Assembly: GCA_028554795.2 (NCBI GenBank)
Contig: CM068838.1
Location: 85,626,944-85,690,943 of the forward strand
Direction: 5' to 3'
From: Sinohyriopsis cumingii
Taxonomy: Eukaryota > Mollusca > Bivalvia > Unionida > Unionidae
Length of the DNA stretch: 64,000 nucleotides
Both the position numbers and the translations under genes were made by a program. Shown here in pieces: positions 11,938-26,400 of the stretch. Under the pieces are notes generated by a model that saw only the letters and a program-made list of their open reading frames with translations, was not told the origin of the DNA and did no database searches. Numbering within the stretch: the stretch's first letter is position 1; each line of letters opens with the position of its first letter.

Positions 11938-14900
11938 CATAAAAATGTGGGGAAAACATGATGGCAAATAAATGTTCTTTTTTCTTCTTTGTGTAGCTGC
12001 TAGTATTTGAGGGCAAAGCTATGGAGAGTTATATCAACTATCTCAAGCGAGGTGTTGTTCATAACCTAAAGGAACTGCGACAGAAAACAGACAAAACCAG
12101 GTATGTGATTTTTGCTATTATTTTCCTTTAATTCAGAAGGTAACCTACTCTTTTTATTTATTGGTTTATAAACTGTACATGTACAGTTTAGAACTCACCA
12201 CATGTCATTAGTATCATTTTGCATAAATACATGCTGATACATGATAATTATTTTATATAACAAGTGGAATAATGTGCTACTGTGTGAAGAAATACTATTG
12301 AGTCATACCACTTTCTTCCATTTTTAAACTTGATATGTAACAAAAAATATGTCTTTGTTGTCTGATTGATGTGAAAACATGTAACCATTTTTGGGACACT
12401 CCAGAGAATAACACCATTGGATTGAAATTCTAAAAACTTTCAGGATGGAGATTTTAAATTTAATAACATCTTCGAGGTAACAGATTTAAGATTAAATGGC
12501 TATTAAATTTTGATCTCTGGCTACTTTTGTATCTATTAAATATTCATCCAGTTTTTTTTAGCTTTTACTTGAATGGAACTAATTGATTTACAGCAGTATT
12601 AGTTTAAATAAAAACATACCTTGTACTTTAATTAAGGTTTTATAAATTCATGCACAGTTCCTTGTATCATTAAACTTTACTTTAAATCTGGAATCATAAA
12701 TAAGACAAAAGAGTTGGAGCTTATACCAATAACTATTGATGGAATATTTTGCTTGAGTGGCCAGAGCAATTTCAAGTAGGATTTGAAATGTTTTAAAATA
12801 TGTGAATGGGGGTCAACAGATCTTCCAATGGGTAAGATTCAGTAATTTATCTCCTGGCTGAGGGTCAGTATAATATAATGGCTGTAATTTGTCTCCTGGC
12901 TGATGGTCAGTATAATATAATGGCTGTAATTTGTCTTCTGGCTGATGGTCAGTATAATATAATGGCTGTAATTTGTCTTCTTGCTGATGGTCAGTATAAT
13001 ATAATGGCTGTAATTTGTCTTGTGGCTGATGGTCAGTATTATATACTGATTGTAATTTGTCTTCTGGCTGATGGTCAATATAATATAATGGCTGTAATTT
13101 GTCTTCTGGCTGATGGTCAGTATAATATAATAGCTGTAATTTGTCTTCTGGCTCATGGTCACTATAATATAATGGCTGTAATTTGTCTTCTGGCTGATGG
13201 TCAATATAATATACTGGTTGTCATTTGTCTTCTGGCTGATGGTCAGTATAATATACTGGTTGTAATTTGTCTTCTGGCTGATGGTCAGTATAATATACTG
13301 GTTGTAATTTGTCTTCTGGCTGATGGTCAGTATAATATAATGGCTGTAATTTGTCTTCTGGCTGATGGTCAGTATAATATAATGGCAGTAATTTGTCTTC
13401 TGGCTGATGACCCTAAAATATAATGGGTGTAGTATGTCTTCAGGCTGATTGTCAGTATAATATACTGGTTGTAATTTGTCTTCTGGCTGATGGTCAGTAT
13501 AATATAATGGCAGTAATTTGTCTTCTGGCTGATGACCCTAAAATATAATGGGTGTAGTATGTCTTCAGGCTGATTGTCAGTATAATAGAATGGCTGTAAT
13601 TTGTCTTCTGGCTGATGGTCAGTATTATATACTGGCTGTAATTTGTCTTATGGCTGATGACCGTAAAATATAATGTGTGTAGTATGTCTTCTGGCTGATG
13701 ACCGTAAAATATAATGGGTGTAGTATGTCTTCTGGCTGATTGTCAGTATAATAGAATGGCTGTAATTTGTCTTCTGGCTGATGGTCAGTATAATAGAATG
13801 GCTGTAATTTGTCTTCTGGCTGATGGTCAGTATAATAGAATGGCTGTAATTTGTCTTCTGGCTGATTGTCAGTATAATAGAATGGCTGTAATTTGTCTTC
13901 TGGCTGATGGTCAGTATAATAGAATGGCTGTAATTTGTCTTCTGGCTGATGGTCAGTATAATAGAATGGCTGTAATTTGTCTTCTGGCTGATGGTCAGTA
14001 TAATAGAATGGCTGTAATTTGTCTTCTGGCTGATTGTCAGTATAATAGAATGGCTGTAATTTGTCTTCTGGCTGATTGTCAGTATAATAGAATGGCTGTA
14101 ATTTGTCTTCTGGCTGATGGTCAGTATAATATATATGGCTGTAATTTGTCTTCTGGCTGATGGTCAGTATAATATATATGGCTGTAATTTGTCTTCTGGC
14201 TGATGGTCAGTATAATACAATGGCTGTAATTTGTCTCCTGGCTGATGACCATACAGTAATAATATAAAGGATGCAATTTGTCTTATGGCTGATGGTCATA
14301 ATGGCTGTGAGTAATATTAGGTTAGACCTTTTATAATGTATTTTTCAGATGGTCCGATTCTGCTGCAACAGTGAATGCATTTTACAGCCCAGGAGAAAAT
14401 CAAATAAGTAAGTGATACTAATTAAAGCGAAATATAATCGACATCCTTCCATTTTGTCTTTGTACATCTTGTGAAAAATTGATTCAGCTCTGAATTTATT
14501 TTATATAGAGGTATAGAACAAACAGCCTTGATATGCATATTTCTGTGTGTCTGTGTGTATACACACACACACACAAACTGCACCAGAGTTCCAGATACTT
14601 TTTTCAATTCCCGCACGTGTACCTTTAAAAAGCAGCCCGAAAACCGCCCAGTTTATATATTAAAATCTGAAGAGTAAATAAGAACCAAATACCATAAATT
14701 AAGCATCACTACAAACATTTATTCATCTGTAACTTGAAAGTATTCCTCAGGTAGAACGTCCTCGTCGTGATCAGCAGATTCAGTTGTCTCATAAATTTTC
14801 GAATTGAAATTACTCAGTATTGCTGTAGATGGGACAAATCCGTTGCAACAGATCTCGTTGCGCTTGATATAGCTTCGAATGCGTAACAAAGCTTCCATCA

Positions 14901-17900
14901 TGCCTTGCCCCATCCTGTTTCTTACTTTAGTTTTAATCAGATTCATTTGAGAGAAAGTTCTTTCGACGACTGCATTACTGTAAGGCAACGCCAACACACA
15001 TAAGGCGAAATGTCCCAGTTGTAGAAAGTCAAAAACTCCGCAAGCATCCGCATGATTTGCTACAGTTATCCAAAACTGCTCAACTTCGTTATCACTATAG
15101 TGTGGCCCAGAGATTACACTTATTCGTATCCACTGCTGCTCCAGGTTTCCCAAATTTCCCTTGTACAGAGGTAAAAAGGACAACTTTGACAACTGCGGCT
15201 TCTGTGCTCCAAGGACGACAGAAGGTGAGAGATCAGCCACAGATTCAAGCTGCTCAACATTTGCCGGCAATCTCTGACGCAGTTCCCATAGTAGTTCCAA
15301 CAGATAATGACGACAGCGCTCTTTTATTTGGTCTGCCAAAGAGCACTCAATTTTGGAGTCGTGCAGCAGCAAGTTGAATTCAATGCCAAAGTTGATCGCT
15401 CGCTGCTAAAGGTAAATGGTTAGACCTGTTCTCTAGATCAAACGCTATTATTGCTCCCCACGACGGAAATGTGGTTGGAATTAGAAGCGCGCTTGTGAGA
15501 TAACATCTATGGAGATACATCCAGAATAATGGATTCATTAAGATTTTTTGATATCATCGTCACTAGCGCCAATTTGAAATTGAATGCGGAGAATTTCATA
15601 GCAATTTGATGCAGCCCAAATTACGGCGACACAATTCAGAAACCAGCCCAAAAAAACGCAACCTGCAGTCTCAAAATTTTTCACGCAACCAAATTTCAAA
15701 AGGTGCCCAATTGGGCGAAAAAACCGCGTATCTGGCAACTCTGAACTGCACACACAGTATTTATAGGCTCCTATTCACATCACATGACCTTAGTTAGCCA
15801 ATCAATGTTTGTCCTTCTCAGGGTTAACCATGGCGGTAATCGCGTCAACTGTTCAAACTGCATGGAAAAATCCTCTGCACACAAAATTTAGACAGAATAT
15901 AGTTGTCCTCTCAATGTTCGTGGTGTGCGTTTTTACTTTTAATCTTTATATATTCATACCTATGATTAAGTAGAACTGAACAAAACGGACAAGTGATTTT
16001 CGATGCGAATCAAGCTAGAGTACAACATACTGTCGATGCAATGAGTTGTAATACGGTTAGAAATAGTCCCTATCAAATGCATACTATTTCGCACATTAAA
16101 GTAAAATAACAAGTTCTACATAACCAAGAACTTAAAATAATGAGCAGTAACATTAGTCCTAACTTATTGTTCAACAAAATTCTGACAAGAGAAATGTGAT
16201 TCTTTGGCTGTGAACATTGATTCCATCACTATCCTGCATCACTGATGTTTTGGAAATAAAACTCCACCGAATGACTGAAGTCTATAATTTATGGATTAAC
16301 ATCATATTTCTGGCTTTGATATTCCAAAATCATGGAAGGTAAGATAACATTAATTCATTTCCTAAGATATTCATGTGAAATTCCAACACGACACATGCAT
16401 GGTCCAACATGGAAATGAATATGACACAATAATTGCTAACATGTGAACTTCTTTCCACTTAATGTTGATATCCTTGGGCTTGTAGAACTGTTGATGTCTT
16501 TAAATGAATTCCTTGATGAATTCATTAATACTCATGACAACAGCATGACATTACGAGGACCAGAGCAAGGTTTTATGCTCACATTTAGTATAAAACACGG
16601 AGTACACATTTATAAGAGATGTAGATGGCGATCTAAACAATGGTGGGTGGGTGGCATATGTTCAGGAATGGAAGAAGTAATTCAGGCATGGTTTATGTTT
16701 TCAGTGACAGATAAAATGGCATGATTAAATATGCCAAAGTCTTGTAGCTCAAACACCATCTCGCATCTCAACGTTGAACATCAAATAATCTTCACACATT
16801 AATTGGACAACGTTTATGTATGCAAAACTCCATTCGTAATACCATTCAGGTATTACAACATAGTGAACTGCCTAATATTGTTCTTACTTTTGTTTCATGT
16901 TTTTACATTATCATTATTAGTATTACTATTGGAAAAGGACTGTAGTTTTTAATAGTGCCTAATATTTTGGTTTGTTGAGTTAGGCATTACAAGATTCATA
17001 TCTTAAAATAATTTGTATATTTGTGCACTATGGACTCCTTTCTTTTCCCCATTAACTTTACATTGTCAGAATCATGCAGTATTTTACAATACTGAACCCC
17101 TTGATATTGCATGCACATACACAACATATGTGCCTAAAAATGTAGTGTATTTGGAACTGCAATGTTGATATGTCTATTGTTCCACTGTAAACAAGTTTTG
17201 TGAAACCATTTTTAATTATGAAATACTTTTGATACATTGGTGAAATAGCTCATACAGAACTAGCTATATTGTTCTACATATTTATTTACCCAGATCACTG
17301 ATGTTAAGTAAACTTTTGTGTATCCTGTATGTCTTGACCTAGAATTTCGCAGTATATTCTATTAACCAAAAGATCTAACCACAACATTAAAGTGCCATCC
17401 CATCCCCTTTCTTATCATGAGGCAACCCCATATGTGATGTATAGGTTGCCTTATAAAAGGGTGGCCTCTCAAGAGAGGGATGAAATTATAACAATTTATT
17501 ATTAATAAGAGAGGTCTCTCAAATGGGTATCACTTTATTAATTATGGTATTATCACCTCTTTTTGTATCTAGCTTTTCCTGCTGGAATTCTGCAGCCACC
17601 ATTTTATGCACAAAGTCAACCAAAGTAAGCACTTGCTTTTTCTTTATATTTTTCTTTAATTTCTGTCTATTTTATGTAGATGCTGGAATTTCTTCTATCT
17701 GTCATACTCAACTTGCATTTTTACAATTTCAGAATATACTACTATGCCAAAATCTAATGCCTATTACAAAAATTCAGCATCTGCTATAAATTTGTACGTC
17801 TCCTTTTTCCCATTATTTTCCAGGTTTACAATTTAATCTGCCTTAACAGTCACCGGTTAAAGAATCACTAGTCTTGAACAAAGTTTTAAAGGTCTCTGTT

Positions 17901-18713
17901 ACTGAATCATTATAGAAATAAAAAGAACACCTGGTTTATGAGGAGGAAATTTTCTTCTCAAACGTGGCTACTTAAAAATGTCTACTTTCTAGGGTTCTGG
18001 GTGGCTGAGTGGTCTAAAGCAATCACCTTTACCAATCACTGCCATCAAACCTTTGTCCCCATGCAAAGAACAATGGTGTTAAGCACACAACAAAAACAAT
18101 TTTTCTTTCTTCACACCTTTGGACAGCATCTCTATAACTCTGCCAGGATGTTTGGAGAACTGAAGGCCATATTGTTTCTGAGGTGAGCATAAGTTTTGCA
18201 TCTGAAAGGCAATCTGCCTGTTCAGATGAAATAAAAATCCAGATAAATTGCAAGCAGTAACAAATTAGATGCCAATGTATCCCTTACTGTAAATGAGACA
18301 ATGAAACATGTCTGATCTACATTATTGCTAATTTCTCTTGTTTTTTGTTCCAGCTCTCTTAACTATGGAGGTATTGGCTATGCCATTGGTCATGAAATGA
18401 CACATGGATTTGACGACACTGGTATGTAGCATCAGTGGTAGTTCTGATATTTTGGAATTATTGTTGTTCTGCTGTACATATAAAAGCATATACATATGTA
18501 CAGCATCTCACCCTTTTTTGTCATCTGGGTCCTAGCCATTATCTTGGAGTGGGAAGGGGTTAGCTATGTACTTACAAGTGCATGGGCAGTATAAACTTGA
18601 TATTGTTATTGCTTTCATTCCAGGTTTTTAGCATACTATGTATGTATTTTGCATGGTTCCAAAATATCAGAAGAGGCATGATATTTGTAATCATTAGTGT
18701 GTGTGTGTTTGTT

Positions 18714-18746
<33 letters not shown>

Positions 18747-21121
18747 TCTCCATGCCATTAATAGTTCTTAATGACCAGTACAGTTGGAGGTAGGAATGTT
18801 TGTTCAGTGGTTGACTATACATATGAATTCAATAAGTGGGCTGCATGCATTTCAAAGGAGGCCTCTGCAGCTATAGTAGCTAATCAAGATAAGTACTGAG
18901 GAATGAATTATGCTTCTGACAGTGGTCATACTGTGCTCCAATATTGCTTAAAGCCTGAGACTTTACCCAGTAAAATCGGACTGCTACATTGGGTTGGACA
19001 ATGATAGTAATGTCTGAAACAGATTTTTTAAATATCAGAATAATAAGTAACAAAAAAAAAAAATAGAAAAAGAAAAATTTACATTACTCATTATCAAATC
19101 ATTTTTGATACGATAAGAAAATATGTTTTTATCTGTGTTTTATATCTGATGCCCTGTTACAGGGGCCAACATGATACCTTTTTACAGGGACCAACATGAT
19201 GCCCTGTTACATGGGCCAACATGATGCCCTGTTACAGGGTCCAATATGATACGCTGTTACAGGGGCCAACATCATGGCCTTTTACAGGGGACAACATTAT
19301 GGCCTATGACAATAGACAACATAATGAACTGTTACTGGGGCCATCAGTATGCCCCATTACAGGGGACAACAGTGTGCCCTGTTATATGGATAAAAATTTC
19401 ACTGTAAAGATCACTTTCATTTAAATTTATTTTCTACATGAAATTAATTATTTACATTGGCTGCTAGAGCCTGCTAAAATCTTCATATAGGCATCATATG
19501 TGTAAAGATTAATTGCATATTGGTTTTGATTTTGTGCTTGTACGGCATTGTCCTTTGTGACTTAGTCTTTCTTGTGACATACCTCAAGATTAAGTGACAT
19601 ACTATTTAATTAAGATTATCCCACATGCCAAGAAAAACAAAGGCTATATATATGAGTTGTGGTTAGATTTCACCAATGCATATGGTAGCATTCCATGAAT
19701 GACAATGAGAGTGTAGCAGACATGAAGTGACAAGCCAAAGATTGGATGGAAGCCATAGAAAGGAGTGGACTCCATGGGAAGTACTAGGTCTTGTGTTACC
19801 AGCATGGTATTCTGCCAAGAATATTCTGGCTGCTTCTTGTATGTCAAGTCCCCTTGATGGCCAAAGAAGCAGTCAAGAGAATGTTCAATACACAACTGCA
19901 ATGATGGATGGGTTTGCCAAAGAACCTCAGAAGTATCAGCTTGTACAGCAAGCTTCAGTTACCATTGTCCTCAGTGACAGAGGAATTCAAGGTGACTAAG
20001 ACCAGGCAAGATGATGATGTTGAAAGACAACACAGATGAGAAGGCAAGAAGCAGCAGTGGAGGTACCAAAAGGTAGGAAATGGATTGTAGTAAAGGTAGT
20101 TGAGGAGGCAGAATCCGGACTGAGACACAGCGATATGGTAGGTGCATTAGCAACGGGAAGGTTGGGGCTGGTAAGTCTGAAAAGACCTACATGGCAACAA
20201 GCAAGGATCTAAGAAGTGTGCCATGGTCCAGTGCATGATGTGCTCTCTACAATAACAAACCTAAGACATGGGGACTAACAGATGATCCAAACTGTAATCT
20301 ATGTGGGAGACTTGCACGTTCTTGCTGTTATCCTGCAATGTAGCTCTAACAGAGTGTCATTATCATTGGCACCATGAACAAGCACTTGCTGAGACTGTGG
20401 CCAGTTTGGATATAGCCAGGAGAAAGAAACAGCAAGTGAAAAGTGGTCCGAACTTTATCACCTTTGTGAAAGGAGTTGATACACAAAAACAAAAGAGTGA
20501 AACAAGGTGCATCTTGACAACAGTGCATGATTGGGAAATTCAGCCAGATGTAAAAGGACAGCTGAAATTCCCAAGAGACATCTGTGACACCAACTTCAGA
20601 CCTGATATTGTACTGTGGTCAGGAGGTACCAAACAGGTGATTTTGTTGAAACTTACAGTGACATGGGACATTTGAATGGAGGAGGCCTAAGAGAGGAAAT
20701 TGGTTAAGTATCAGCCGCTCATCCATGACACCAGCAGAATATATGGAAGGCCTGGAATCTAACGGTTGAAATAGGATGCTATGGATATGCATCACAGACC
20801 TTTTGGTATGCCATGAGAGTCAGTGGAGTACATGAGCTAGCCATAGGAAGTTAAATTGCCAAGGTTTGCAAACAGGCATAGGAAGCCTTAGTTGTAAACA
20901 GGCATAGGAAGCCTTAGTTGCAAACAGGCAAAGGAAGCCTTAGTTGCAAACAGGCATAGAAAGCCAATTGGATTTGGCAGAAGAGATAGCTGGAATGGAA
21001 AAGGAAATTGGTTCTGGATTAAGTGTGATCCCCTGGAGAGTGTTGTGGATCAACGACATATTACCCTCGGAAAGGGGATCCCCACCCAGTGATGGAACCA
21101 ACTGCAGTACAAAACTGTATC

Positions 21122-21185
<64 letters not shown>

Positions 21186-23440
21186 TACATATATGTGTGT
21201 ACATGGAGCTGCTAAAATATTTTGTTACTCTGAATGTCTGGAGGGAGCCTCAAGGGAAACTATAGCTTTTATCCAATTTCGGAATGCTGTTTAAAAAATT
21301 TATTATTATTGTTGTTGCTATTGTCATTACTATTATTATTATAAGTAGTAGTAGTAGTAGTATGAGTATTTTTGGCTTCAAGGAACCACTTTTTAATGAG
21401 ATCATTGTGCAAAGTTATGATTTTGTGATAAAAAAGAACAAAGAACAATCTGTAGTTTTTTCCTGCATTAACATTTATTTAATGGAAACTTAGTCATTTG
21501 GATTGTTTTAACTTAATTTGAAATTCTGCATTTCTGGAAGAAATATAGGAATGTTTGCAACATTATCAGAATGATTGTATGTAATTTGTCGTCTCTTTTC
21601 AATTCTTGCATACCTACCATCAGTGCCATATAAAAATACATTTCTCACACCATAAGCTGTTGCTGGAGGAAAAGTTCATTCTTTTATATAATTGTTATTT
21701 AAGAATTTAATTTTCCAATAATGAGCCTATCCCCTTTTTACAAGAAACAAACCAAGATAAACCCCATGGGTTTACCATAGGAAGATATTGCAAAATTGAT
21801 GTCTTTACAGGACGGATGTATGACAAAGATGGCAACTTGCACCAGTGGTGGACTGAAGACATAGTGACAAAATTCAAAGAGCATGCCCAGTGTATTGTGG
21901 ACCAGTACACCAACTTCACTGCTGCAGATGTTAAAATGCATGTGAGCATCTATACTAAGTCCTTTTTGTTTTTTCCCCTGCAGGCTCAAGGATATAGAAT
22001 AGGTCCAATGTACTCTATTGTATGATATAAGAGACAACTATATTGGAGGGAGGAGCTCTGAAGGCTTGGTGGTTAGCATGTTGTTTTGAATATGTGCAGC
22101 TGCAGATTTGTGTTACAGTGTTTCAAAACTTGGAACAAGTTAAAATGACTGGTCATATGCTGTTGATAACCTGCATGTAGATGATATTTGGGTATCATTT
22201 ACAGTTCAAATATCTGATGAATAAATGAAGAGAAAAATTGCTCACACTCTTAGATGTGAAGAAAGGAATTTATATACCACTAACTTTAAGCTTTTTTAAT
22301 TTATGGATTTTTGGATTTTAAGTGGAATTTTGTGGATGTTTGTGTGGAAGACACCACCCTTGGTTGGCAACCACATATCTTTTCCTTGGACTTTATCAAA
22401 ATGGGATTCAGACCTTGGAGATGCAAAGGAGGCATGTTACTGCATAATAAAGCCATCCATCAGTACAGTGTCCTCATTATAAAGTGCCTCAGTATAAAGC
22501 AGTCCCTTTTATAAGGTAGTGTGGTCTGTTTCATGATTTAATTGTGATATGGATAAAATACTTTAAAAATAACTTTGCTTCATCTGAAAGTTTCTATTAC
22601 TCCTATGAACAGTTTTTAGTGAGGGAATATTGTACAGTTATAAATCATTACTTTTATCAAGGTAATATGATACAATGATAAATTATTACATTTATCAAGG
22701 TAATATGATGCAATGATAAATCATTACTTTCATCAAGGTAATATGATACAATGATAAATCATTACTTTTATCAAGGTAATATGATACATTGATAAATCAT
22801 TACTTTCATCAAGGTAATATGATACAATGATAAATCGTTACTTTTATCAAGGTAATATGATACAATGATAAATCGTTACTTTTATCAAGGTAATATGATA
22901 CAATGATAAATCATTACTTTTATCAGGTAATATGATACATTGATAAATCATTACTTTTATCGAGAGAATATGGTACAAATATAAATCATTACTTTCATGA
23001 AGTTAATTTGTTACTTTTATCAAAGTTATATGATACAATGATACATCACTTTTGTAAAGGTAATGATACAGTGAGAAATATTTACTTTTAGAAAGGTTAT
23101 AAGATACAAATGCAAAGATCTAATAAGTGATGTGGAAAAGTAGTTTTAAACTTGTTTCAGAATTTACTGGCACTAAAGTTGAAAGATGCTTATAAATCCT
23201 TACTAAAATGCTGACTTGTCAGATAATAAAGGAATAATAAATGTACAAATTCAGATTACTTAGTCTGTTTCTTCAGTTGAATGGCATCAATACACAAGGT
23301 GAGAATATTGCTGACAACGGTGGAATAAGAGAAGCTTTTAGAGTAAGTACATTGTTCATATGTATCATTTACTACTGCATACATACATGTATCATTTACT
23401 ACTGCATACATACATGTATCATTTACTACTGCATACATAC

Positions 23441-23480
<40 letters not shown>

Positions 23481-26400
23481 AACACTACCTATTATGAAAA
23501 AAAAGAACTTAAACAAGATATTGTTTTCTCAGGCAGAGTGTGTATTTTGCCAAATGAATGACATTGAAACATCTGCAGAAACAGTTTGTGCAGGGGTGCT
23601 GTCTATAAAAATAGGAAAATATAGCACCCAACAACAATGTAATTTTTAAAAATATTTTGCTTGTTCTGTCTTTTCATCTATCAATCCATCATTCTAATAC
23701 CTCTGAAAATTGTTTTTAAAAAAAATTAATTGTTTTTCATATAAGGATATTGCCCCAAAGTATTTTCAGCAACATAAAAGAATGTTTCAAATTCTATAAG
23801 ACTTCATAATTCCTATAATACCAATTATTTTAGACAGCATTCATAAAATGTTTTTGAATAGTTCTCCTAAATGGAGACATAAGCAATTGACATTCAACAA
23901 ATTTTATTTAGATTTGTTTTTAATTTACAATTTACATAATAAGATATGTTGGAGCTATTTTAGTGACCGGAATCAATTAAATAATTAACTTTAAATATAC
24001 ATACATACATAAATACATATATGCATTCATACAGACATTATGTAACTATTAGAAACCTCTGTTGAAAACACAAAACAACTCACCCACTAAAAAATTCCTT
24101 ATTTCTGTTTCAAGATTCAGTGCATTCTTCTGTAAAATTACAGGCAGCTATAAATTATATATTAATAATGGCCAGCAAATGCACACTTAGAATATTATTA
24201 TACATTCTTAAGATTTGTTAAAAATACAAGGAGTTTGGGAAGACTATGCACATATGTTCAGAATGCACACATATACAATTGTTGATTATGCACTGGATGC
24301 ATATATATATCACAGAACATAGCAATAGTGACCAAACTAATAGTGCAAACAGACATTAATATCACAGAACATAGCAATAATGACCAAACTAAAAGTGCAT
24401 ACAGACATTAATATCACAGAACATAGCAATAATGACCAAACTAAAAGTGCATACAGACATTAATATCACAGAACATAGCAATAATGACCAAACTAAAAGT
24501 GCATATAGACAATAATATCACAGAACAGAGCAGTAATGACCAAACTAAAAGTGCATATAGACAATAATATCACAGAACAGAGCAGTAATGACCAAACTAA
24601 AAGTGCATATAGACAATAATATCACAGAACATAGCAATAATGACCGAACTAATAGTGCATACAGACAATAATATCACAGAACAGGGCAGTAATGACCAAA
24701 CTAAAAGTGCATATAGACAATAATATCACAGAGCATAGCAGTAATGACCAAACTAACGGTATATACAGACAATAGCATCAAGATTGAACTAACCAAATCA
24801 GACTACAAACTGCACTTAGCCCTACCTGCCATTATATTATGTACTGGCAGATCTGGGTCAGTGTAGTTTGTTCAATGTGATCAGTAGAACAAATCATATA
24901 GACACTGAACTGCCAGTGCATTATGCAATGGTAGATCAAGGTGTATTTTGTTTTTGTTGTTGGACTTGATTTATAAGTGAGCATTATGGTAACATACATG
25001 AAAGTTGTGGGGAGGGATCCATTTAAAACTAAATGGAAGCTAATTTATGACAAAAGCAAATATTATACTAGAATCAAAAATGCTAATCATGCAGCAGACA
25101 ATGTTGCATATAGATCATTTGCACAATATACTTCCAAAACATCTTGACATCCATGAACAGGATTAATTTTATTTAGAAGAAAGCTTTATATATGAAACTA
25201 TCATTGGATCCTGGTTTTTTCTCTCTATATATCCCTGGGGATAAAGCCCCTGTTTTGTAACTTACAAACTGTAGAGATCCCAACCCTACAACCATACATA
25301 ACACTTTCTGGACTTGAAAAAATGAATTTAGTCTTACAACTGACATTGGTCCTCAGGTCCATTCTTAGATCCCCAGGGACTTAGCCCTCTGAGTCATAAT
25401 TTGGAAACTGTTGAGATCCCTGCTCTATAAGAAAATGCATACTTAGGCAATAAAAGACAAATTCAGCTATGTAGCTAACATTATCCCCTATGCTGTGTGC
25501 TTAGACACAACTGACTTGGCCCCTGAGTCGGTTCTTGGAAACGAATGATATCCCCACTATAACCAAGAAAAGACACTCTGAGATGTCCAATCAGTGTAAA
25601 CAGGCAGGTAGCGGGGACGTTATGCTTTTGACCTATATTTACCCTTATATCTTGGTAGCAAGGTCAAATCCAGTTGTCATTGGATACATGTTCTACAAAC
25701 ACAGACTTTACTCTACATTGTACAAATATATTTATTTTGGACATCCTTTACAATTTATGAAAATTACACACTTTGTGTCATCCTAGCAATTTGCACAAGA
25801 ATTTTGGCCCAAGATGTTTAATATTTAGTTAGATATTTCAATCATCATATAGAAACTGTTTAAACAAAATTATAAAGACTTGAAATTTTTCAATTAGTTA
25901 TTTTTTTCTATTGATTTCTTCATAAAATAACTTGGATCTGAAGTTAAGGCAGGAGTTGTACAATAAAAGGACATCTAAAGAAAATATGCAAATAGCTGAC
26001 TGAACAGTATGCAGTGAAAAACTGCAAATATAAAAATAGTTGATTGAAATGTATGCAGTGAAAAACTATTATAATACAAGCAGCTCATTGAACAGTATGT
26101 GATGAAAACTATGAATATACAAGCAGCTGACTGAACAGTATGTGATGAAAACTATGAATATACATGCATCTGACTGAACAGTATGTGATGAAAACTATGA
26201 ATATACAAGCAGCTGACTGAACAGTATGTGATGAAAACTATGAATATACAAGCAGCTGACTGAACAGTATGTGATGAAAACTATGAATATACAAGCATCT
26301 GACTGAATAGTATGTGATGAAAACTATGAATATACAAGCATCTGACTGAATAGTATGTGATGAAAACTATGAAGATACAAGCATCTGACTGAATGGTATG

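Noticed and set aside
12839-14160. Repeat-protein ORFs ([13 protein letters not shown] on +; [11 protein letters not shown] on -)
   Set aside because: Both strands are open because of a 42-bp unit; variants disrupt the frame without bias to synonymous change as far as I can see.
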